From assembly GCA_946479915.1 (NCBI GenBank), contig CAMLHR010000068.1, positions 1 through 6,823 on the forward strand: a stretch of DNA of 6,823 nt, given 5' to 3'. Shown piece by piece: positions 1 to 4,682 of the stretch. The notes beneath the pieces are model-generated. The model was not told the DNA's origin, did not search any database, and saw nothing but the letters and a program-made list of their open reading frames with translations. A program made the translations under genes and the position numbers. This stretch comes from an uncultured Lysobacter sp. (lineage in GTDB: Bacteria; Pseudomonadota; Gammaproteobacteria; Xanthomonadales; Xanthomonadaceae). Position 1 is the stretch's first letter. Every line of letters begins with the position of its first letter.

Positions 1-125
1 GGCTCGACACGGTCGTGGCCAGCGACGGGACAGCGGCCATGACGCCGACGCGCCACCGGAACGCCCTGGCCGTGCTGCGCGAAATGGAGGTGGACGTGAG
101 GACCTGCGCGCGGATCGACGCCTGA
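1..125 (+). CDS. C-terminal fragment of a probable isochorismatase-like cysteine hydrolase
   Basis: The 5' end lies outside the window. The frame reads codons from base 3 and ends at TGA 123-125, giving 40 residues, LDTVVASDGTAAM...CARIDA. The pattern of a hydrophobic strand, then 'ASDGTAA', then 'RHRNAL', then a helix and a final 'VDVRTCARI' strand resembles the end of isochorismatase-family hydrolases. There a 'vvvDA(C/T)A' strand is followed by 'H..AL..l' and a last strand before the C-terminus. None of the family's catalytic residues (Asp, Lys, Cys) lies in this part, so substrate and activity cannot be judged. The gene converges on the DedA gene with only 3 bases between the stop codons. 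The reading frame is secure from codon composition; the family assignment is moderate. Confidence 0.55.
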   Translation, partial: LDTVVASDGTAAMTPTRHRNALAVLREMEVDVRTCARIDA

Positions 126-145
126 GCGTCAGGCACCGCGGTGCC
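120..145. repeat. Overlapping inverted repeats across convergent stop codons, possible bidirectional terminator
   Basis: Bases 120-125 (GCCTGA) and 129-134 (TCAGGC) form a perfect 6-base inverted repeat around the 3-base spacer GCG. Each arm contains the stop codon of one of the two converging genes. A second perfect 14-base palindrome, GGCACCGCGGTGCC, occupies 132-145 inside the last codons of the DedA gene. It shares bases 132-134 with the first, so the two hairpins exclude each other. Neither is followed by a T-run on either strand, so a classical intrinsic terminator is not shown. A role in ending or separating convergent transcripts is inferred. Confidence 0.35.
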
Positions 146-725
146 GGGCCATGCGCCACGCGTACCAGGCCACGATCGCGACCACCACTCCGGTCCCCAC
201 TGGGTCGATGAAATCGCCGACCCGCTCGAACCGCGACCCCAGCACGTGGCCCAGGCCGACCAGCAGCGCCGTCCAGGCCGCGCTGCCCAGCAGCGTGCAC
301 GCCAGGAACAGCGGCAAGCCCATGCCGTGGATGCCCGCGGGCAACGAGATCAGCGACCGCAGTCCGGGCACCAGCCGGCAGCCGAACACCGCCCACGCGC
401 CGTGGCGGGAAAACCAGTCCGAGGCGCGCTCGATGTCGTGCCGGGACAGCGTCAGCCAGCGCCCGTGCCGGTCCGCGAACGCCTTCATCCGCGCCTCGCC
501 GACCTTGCGGCCGACGGCATACAGCACGAGCGCGCCGCACGTCGAACCCAGCGTCCCCGCAGCGATCGCGGCGAACAGCCCCATCTCGCCACGCGAGGCG
601 AGGTAGCCCGCGAGCGGCATGACGAATTCCGACGGGATGGGCGGGAACACCGTCTCCAGCAGCGTGAGCAGGAACACGCCCACGACGCCCAACCGGCCCA
701 GCGCGGCGGCGATCCAGTCACCCAT
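129..725 (-). CDS. DedA family (SNARE-associated/VTT domain) inner-membrane protein
   Basis: This 198-residue protein has a hydrophobic N-terminal segment (about 13-45), another at about 48-72, an amphipathic middle, and hydrophobic stretches near 110-130, 137-160 and 175-191. Family signatures are visible: the re-entrant motif ETVFPPIPSE (24-33, acidic residues E24 and E33) and the second motif CRLVPGLRSLISLPAG (116-131), with R117, P120 and R123. The conserved acidic and arginine residues match those needed in DedA proteins such as E. coli YqjA/YghB. DedA proteins act in the inner membrane in envelope homeostasis, with lipid-carrier recycling or scramblase-like roles in several members. The substrate here is unknown. 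The ATG at 725-723 is preceded by GAGG at a 7-base spacing, inside the end of the exonuclease gene, which it overlaps by 8 bases. It is therefore probably the last gene of the leftward operon. Length is normal for the family. Confidence 0.93.
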   Translation of the reverse strand: MGDWIAAALGRLGVVGVFLLTLLETVFPPIPSEFVMPLAGYLASRGEMGLFAAIAAGTLGSTCGALVLYAVGRKVGEARMKAFADRHGRWLTLSRHDIERASDWFSRHGAWAVFGCRLVPGLRSLISLPAGIHGMGLPLFLACTLLGSAAWTALLVGLGHVLGSRFERVGDFIDPVGTGVVVAIVAWYAWRMARHRGA

Positions 726-1515
726 GCGCGGCCCTCAGCCGGATCCAGGTCGGCGCGTGGTCGCTCGCCTTCGGCAGGTCGCGCACCCAGGTGTCCACGC
801 CGGCCTTCGCCAGCCTCGGCGCGAGCACGGGATTGAGCAGCAGGTGGTCGATGCGCAGCCCGGCGTTGCGCGGCCAGTGGTCCCGGAAGTAGTCCCAGAA
901 CGTGTAGATGCGCTTGCGCGGGTGCAGGTGCCGCAGGGCGTCCACCCAGCCCTGGTCCAGCAGCCTTTCGTACCGTTCGCGCGATTCGGGTTGCAGCAGC
1001 GCATCGCGGCGCCAGGACTTCGGGTCGTAGATGTCGAAGTCCGTCGGCACCACGTTGAAGTCGCCCGCCAGCACCACCGGATGCGGGCTGGCCTGCAGCG
1101 ACTTCGCGTGGCGGAGCAGCCGGTCGAACCAGCGCAGCTTGTAGTCGAACTTCGGCCCGGGCTGCGGGTTGCCGTTGGGCAGGTACAGGCAGGCGACGAT
1201 GATGCCCTGCACGGCCGCCTCCAGGTAGCGCGCCTGCGCGTCGGCCGGATCGCCCGGCAGGCGGTCGCGCGCCAGGACCGGCTCGCTGCCGCGCGAGAGG
1301 ATGGCGACCCCGTTCCACGAGACCTGCCCGCGCCACAGCGCGTGGTAGCCGGCGTCGCGGAGCTCGTCCGTGGGGAAGGCTTCCTGCCGCGCCTTGAGTT
1401 CCTGCAGGCATGCGATGTCGGGCTTCTCGCGCGCCAGCCAGGCCAGCAGCGATGGCAGCCGCGAGCGGATGCCGTTGATGTTGAAGGTGGCGACGCGCAG
1501 GTGGCGGGCCGCCAT
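718..1515 (-). CDS. xthA: Exodeoxyribonuclease III (AP endonuclease, Xth/ExoA family)
   Basis: This 265-residue protein is close in length to E. coli ExoIII (268). ExoIII cleaves DNA at abasic sites and removes 3'-blocking groups and 3' nucleotides in base excision repair, with a divalent metal, in the cytoplasm. The full active-site set can be placed: N12 in ATFNINGIRSR, metal-binding E39 in CLQELKA, Y111 in CLYLPNG, D152 and N154 in GDFNVVPTDFD, D223 in RIDHLLLNP, and the catalytic pair D252-H253 in SDHAP. The chosen ATG (1515-1513) starts MAARHLRVATFN, where family members begin. An in-frame ATG at 1563 would add 16 Ser/Cys/Pro-rich residues that overlap the kinase gene and look non-native. 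No strong ribosome binding site precedes 1515. The start lies 4 bases after the kinase stop, which suggests translational coupling. Its stop overlaps the DedA start by 8 bases. Confidence 0.96.
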   Translation of the reverse strand: MAARHLRVATFNINGIRSRLPSLLAWLAREKPDIACLQELKARQEAFPTDELRDAGYHALWRGQVSWNGVAILSRGSEPVLARDRLPGDPADAQARYLEAAVQGIIVACLYLPNGNPQPGPKFDYKLRWFDRLLRHAKSLQASPHPVVLAGDFNVVPTDFDIYDPKSWRRDALLQPESRERYERLLDQGWVDALRHLHPRKRIYTFWDYFRDHWPRNAGLRIDHLLLNPVLAPRLAKAGVDTWVRDLPKASDHAPTWIRLRAAHG

Positions 1516-1519
1516 CGGG

Positions 1520-3043
1520 TCAGGATCGCTCGAGCAGGGGCAGGCGCACGACGAACTCGGCACCCTGCCCCGGTTCGCCGGTGCTGAACGCGCTCACCTC
1601 CCCATCGTGCGCCGTGACCATCTGGTGGACGAGGCTCAACCCGATCCCCATGCCCCCGTGCGGCCGGGCCGTGTCGTCCCCGTCGACCTGGGCGAACAGT
1701 TCGAACACCTGCTTCAAATGTTCCTGGGCGATCCCGGGACCGTTGTCCCGCACCGAGATCTCGGCGGCCTCGCCCGCATCCCGGAGCGCCAGCTCGATCC
1801 TTCCGCCATCGGGCGTGAACTTGGCCGCGTTGTGCAGCAGGTTGGAAACCACCTGGACCAGGCGCACGCGATCGCCCTGCACCCACAGGGGCCGCGGCGC
1901 GAGGTCGCGCACGAAGTCGTGGTGCCTGGCGTCCATGACCGGCTTGACCCCCTCGACCGCGTCGTTGAGCACGTCCTGGAGCAGCAGCGGGTTGCGCTCG
2001 AGGTGCACCTTGCCGCTGACGATCCGGCCGACGTCGAGCAGGTCGTCCACCAGGCGCCTGAGATGCCCGACCTGCCGGCCGAGCACGTCGCGCATGCGGG
2101 CGAGCCGCGAGGGGAGCTCCGGCTCGAGCTCCATCACCGACACCGCGTTGCCGATGGCGGCCATCGGGTTGCGCAGTTCGTGCCCCAGGACCGCGAGGAA
2201 GCGCGTGAGCTGCCGTCCCTCGTCCTCGAGCGCATCGATCCGCCGCTGCTGGGTCATGTCGCGGGTGACCTTGGCGAACCCCCGATGGGTCCCGTCCGGC
2301 CCGAACAGCGCGGTGATGACCACGTTCGCCCAGAAGCGGGTCCCGTCCTTGCGCACGCGCCAGCCCTCGTCCTCGAAGCGGCCGTCGCGCAGGGCCATGC
2401 GCAGCTCGTGCTCCGGCCACCCACGCTCCACCACCTCGGGCGGATAGAACCGGGAGAAGTGCTCGCCGATGATCTCCTCGGCCAGGTAGCCCTTGTTGAC
2501 TTCCGCGCCGAGGTTCCAGCTGACCACGTTGCCGGTCGGGTCGAGCATGAAGATCGCGTAGTCGCGGACGCTTTCCACCATCAGGCGGAACCGCTCCTCG
2601 CTCTGGCGCAGCAGTTCCTCGTGCATCCGGCGGTCGCTCAGGTCGCGGGTGACCTTGGCGAAGCCGCGGTGCTTGCCGTCGTCGTCGTAGAGCGCCGTGA
2701 TGATGACGCTCGCCCAGAACATCGACCCGTCCTTGCGGACGCGCCAGCCCTCGTCCTCGATCCGGCCGTGGGCCAGGGCCAGCTTCAATTCCTGTTCCGG
2801 CCAGCCTTCGCGCACGCGCTCGATGGGGTAGAACACCGAGAAATGCTGCCCGACGATCTCCTCGGGCTCGTACCCCTTGATCAGGCGCGCCCCCGCGTTC
2901 CAGCTCGCGATGCAGCCTTGGGGGTCGAGCAGGAAGATCGCGTAGTCCTGGACGGACGAGACGAGCAGCCGGAAGTCGGCGTCGGTCACCTCGGGCGGTA
3001 CCCCACCCGAGCAGGCGTTGCGCAATGTGGCGCTCTCCGGCAT
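1520..3043 (-). CDS. Soluble sensor histidine kinase with two tandem PAS domains
   Basis: This 507-residue protein has no transmembrane segment or signal peptide and so is probably cytoplasmic. PAS1 lies at about 20-137 and PAS2 at about 148-265. Each ends in the same strand, GFAKVTRD, and each contains the WNxGA...KGY..EEI.G.HFS.FYP pattern of PAS/S-box sensors. HisKA follows, with phosphoacceptor H288 in LGHELRNP. The HATPase domain has an N box (N401/N405 in SNLLHNAAKF), G1 (DNGPGI, 433-438) and G2 (GGMGIGLSLV, 463-472). It ends there with no receiver domain, so its phosphate must pass to a separate protein. No flavin-binding LOV cysteine motif or heme signature was recognised; the ligand is unknown. 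The ATG at 3043-3041 has TGAGGA 4 bases upstream and was preferred over an in-frame ATG at 3145, which would cover the divergent promoter region. It is the first gene of the leftward operon and divergent from the KaiC-like gene. Confidence 0.93.
   Translation of the reverse strand: MPESATLRNACSGGVPPEVTDADFRLLVSSVQDYAIFLLDPQGCIASWNAGARLIKGYEPEEIVGQHFSVFYPIERVREGWPEQELKLALAHGRIEDEGWRVRKDGSMFWASVIITALYDDDGKHRGFAKVTRDLSDRRMHEELLRQSEERFRLMVESVRDYAIFMLDPTGNVVSWNLGAEVNKGYLAEEIIGEHFSRFYPPEVVERGWPEHELRMALRDGRFEDEGWRVRKDGTRFWANVVITALFGPDGTHRGFAKVTRDMTQQRRIDALEDEGRQLTRFLAVLGHELRNPMAAIGNAVSVMELEPELPSRLARMRDVLGRQVGHLRRLVDDLLDVGRIVSGKVHLERNPLLLQDVLNDAVEGVKPVMDARHHDFVRDLAPRPLWVQGDRVRLVQVVSNLLHNAAKFTPDGGRIELALRDAGEAAEISVRDNGPGIAQEHLKQVFELFAQVDGDDTARPHGGMGIGLSLVHQMVTAHDGEVSAFSTGEPGQGAEFVVRLPLLERS
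2258..2971 (-). repeat. Tandem intragenic duplication encoding PAS1 and PAS2
   Basis: Bases 2642-2971 (PAS1, residues 25-134) and 2258-2587 (PAS2, residues 153-262) align without any gap at a period of exactly 384 bases, or 128 codons. By hand count about 75 of 110 amino acids are identical. Two blocks are identical at the DNA level: 21 bases at 2258-2278 and 2642-2662, and 22 bases at 2355-2376 and 2739-2760. This is a domain duplication inside one gene, not a mobile repeat. Confidence 0.9.
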
Positions 3044-3047
3044 CCGG

Positions 3048-3053
3048 TCCTCA
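3048..3053 (-). promoter_or_regulatory. Ribosome binding site of the PAS kinase
   Basis: On the minus strand TGAGGA lies 4 bases before the ATG at 3043-3041. It is the best Shine-Dalgarno match upstream of any candidate start in this frame and decides the start over the in-frame ATG at 3145. Confidence 0.7.
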
Positions 3054-3184
3054 GATAAAGCGGCGGCGGTCCGGGAAGGTAGCGCACCGGAAGGACGGTG
3101 TCTGCACATTCCTGAACCCCCGCGACGCGTGCACGCAGGCTCCACGGCCGCCTTGTTGAAGTCAGCCGGTTTTCACCACCAGCC

Positions 3185-3191
3185 AGGGGGA
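3185..3191 (+). promoter_or_regulatory. Ribosome binding site of the KaiC-like ATPase
   Basis: AGGGGGA lies 3 bases before the ATG at 3195. It supports this start over the in-frame ATG at 3018. The earlier start would add 59 residues of non-family sequence and overlap the beginning of the divergent kinase gene. Confidence 0.7.
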
Positions 3192-3194
3192 CCA

Positions 3195-4682
3195 ATGGGA
3201 ACCGGCACTGCACGCGACGCACTGGTCGCGACGGGAATCGGCGGCCTGGACGCCGTCCTGAATGGGGGCCTCACGCGGGACAGGGTCTACCTGCTCGAGG
3301 GCGTGCCCGGTTCCGGCAAGACGACCATCGCCATGCAGTTCCTCATGGAAGGGGCGCGTCGTGGGGAGCGCTGCCTGTACATCACCCTGTCCGAGACCCG
3401 GGAGGAACTGCGGGCCGTGGCCGATTCCCACGGGTGGTCGCTGGACGGCATCCATGTCCACGAGATCTCCCCCGGCGGCGACCAGCTCGATCCGGACAGC
3501 CAGTACACGATGTTCCACCCGTCGGAGGTGGAGCTGGGTTCGACGACCCGCGACATCGTCGCCGTCGTCGAGCAGCTGCAGCCCGACCGCGTGGTGTTCG
3601 ACTCGCTCGCCGAGGTGCGGTTGCTCGCGGGCGCCGTCCTCCGCTTCCGGCGCCAGGTGCTCGCGCTCAAGCAGTACTTCAACGGCCGCAGTGCCACCGT
3701 GCTGCTGATCGACGAGAGCCACGTCGGCGAACACGGGTTGCACGTCCATACGATCGTGCACGGCGTGATCGCGCTCGACCAGCTGCGCCCGGAATACGGT
3801 GGCGACCGTCGCCGCCTGCGGATCACCAAGCTGCGCGGGCGCCGGTACCGCGGCGGCTTCCACGACTACGAGATCGAGACCGGGGGCGTGAAGGTGTTCC
3901 CGCGCCTGGTCGCGGCCGACCATCGCCGGTCGGGCCGGAACACGCCCATCGCGTCCGGGTCGGAAGCGCTCGATGCGCTGCTGGGCGGCGGCCTGGACCG
4001 TGGCACGAGCACGCTGATCGTGGGCGCGGCGGGTACCGGCAAGTCCACGCTGGCCATGCAGTTCGCGATGGCGGCGGCGGAGCGTGGCGAGCGCACCGCG
4101 ATGTTCGCCTTCGACGAGAGCGTGCGGTCGCTCGTCACCCGCTGCAACGGCCTGGGCTTCCGCATCGAGGAGGCGATGGCCGCCGGCACCCTGGCGGTGC
4201 AGCCCGTCGACCCGGCCGAACTCTCGCCCGGCGAATTCATCGCCCTCATCCGGCACGCAGTGGAAGTGGACAACGCGTCCATCGTGGTGATCGACAGCCT
4301 CAATGGCTACCTCAACGCGATGCCCGAGGAACGCTTCGTCCTGGTCCAGCTGCACGAACTGCTGGCCTATCTCGGCCAGCTCGGGGTGCTCACGTTGCTG
4401 GTCAGCGCCCAGCAGGGCCTCATCGGCCAGATGCACAACACGCTCGACGTGAGCTACCTGGCCGACAACGTGGTCCTGTTGCGCTACTTCGAGGCCGATG
4501 GCGCCGTCCGCCAGGCGATCTCGGTGCTCAAGAAGCGCACCGGCGTGCACGAACGCACGATCCGCGAGATGCGCATCAGCAAGGATGGCCTCTCGATCAG
4601 CGAACCGCTGTCGCACTTCCGTGGCGTCCTGACCGGCGTCCCGCACGAGCGCCTCGCCCCCGACCGGAACGCGCGCGCGTGA
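3195..4682 (+). CDS. Two-domain KaiC-like RecA-superfamily ATPase
   Basis: This 495-residue protein is a tandem of two KaiC domains. Domain 1 (about 10-235) has Walker A GVPGSGKT (36-43, K42), a catalytic-site motif TLSETREE (E67) and Walker B VVFDS (D136). Domain 2 (about 250-480) has Walker A GAAGTGKS (277-284, K283), FAFDES (D307, E308) and Walker B VVIDS (D367). The paired acidic residues after Walker A in KaiC appear as Ser-Glu in domain 1 and Asp-Glu in domain 2. Aligned to cyanobacterial KaiC, the CII phosphosites are S420 (for S431) and Y421 (for T432). The C-terminus stops about 12 residues after LTGVP, so most of the A-loop and KaiA-binding tail is missing. Family knowledge: such proteins form hexamers and act in clocks, stress responses or signalling. 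No kaiA or kaiB is in the window. The gene is coupled to the hybrid kinase by a 4-base overlap, which suggests the two products work together. The specific role is inferred. Confidence 0.92.
   Translation: MGTGTARDALVATGIGGLDAVLNGGLTRDRVYLLEGVPGSGKTTIAMQFLMEGARRGERCLYITLSETREELRAVADSHGWSLDGIHVHEISPGGDQLDPDSQYTMFHPSEVELGSTTRDIVAVVEQLQPDRVVFDSLAEVRLLAGAVLRFRRQVLALKQYFNGRSATVLLIDESHVGEHGLHVHTIVHGVIALDQLRPEYGGDRRRLRITKLRGRRYRGGFHDYEIETGGVKVFPRLVAADHRRSGRNTPIASGSEALDALLGGGLDRGTSTLIVGAAGTGKSTLAMQFAMAAAERGERTAMFAFDESVRSLVTRCNGLGFRIEEAMAAGTLAVQPVDPAELSPGEFIALIRHAVEVDNASIVVIDSLNGYLNAMPEERFVLVQLHELLAYLGQLGVLTLLVSAQQGLIGQMHNTLDVSYLADNVVLLRYFEADGAVRQAISVLKKRTGVHERTIREMRISKDGLSISEPLSHFRGVLTGVPHERLAPDRNARA

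Larger units (their letters stand above)
3044..3194. promoter_or_regulatory. Divergent control region between the PAS kinase and the KaiC-like operon
   Basis: This 151-base stretch lies between two start codons on opposite strands and must hold the promoters of both operons unless they are driven from further away. It is slightly less GC-rich near 3151-3175. I could not place a convincing -35/-10 pair on either strand. Two dyads are visible: CACCG-N6-CGGTG at 3085-3100 and the perfect 10-base palindrome GCGTGCACGC at 3127-3136. Either could be an operator, but the sequence does not prove it. Good Shine-Dalgarno sequences face each way at its two ends. Confidence 0.5.

Noticed and set aside
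735..2420. Long open frame on the minus strand in a second frame across exonuclease III and the kinase
   Set aside because: It overlaps two genes with complete catalytic motifs, and its translation is Arg/Ala/Gly-rich with no domain. It is a frame shadow.
1370..3058. Long plus-strand open frame opposite the PAS-PAS kinase
   Set aside because: The translation is rich in His, Val, Leu and Pro and has an internal near-repeat that is simply the antisense of the PAS duplication. No family was recognised.
3074..3103. Possible ECF-sigma promoter (GGAA ... GTCT) upstream of the KaiC-like gene
   Set aside because: The two elements are too far apart (22 bases between them, where about 16-17 is usual), and no other GGAA/GTCT pair has the right spacing.
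3044..3145. N-terminal extension of the PAS kinase to an ATG at 3145
   Set aside because: It would consume most of the divergent promoter region. The ATG at 3043 has TGAGGA 4 bases upstream, and the added 34 residues are Arg/Ser/Pro-rich without structure.
3018..3194. Upstream in-frame start for the KaiC-like gene
   Set aside because: The extra 59 residues do not look like the family and would overlap the divergent kinase. ATG 3195 has a strong Shine-Dalgarno sequence and begins just before the first KaiC domain.
2986..3222. A 78-codon minus-strand open frame across the divergent region
   Set aside because: It has no ribosome binding site or domain, is Arg/Pro-rich, and overlaps both better-supported starts.
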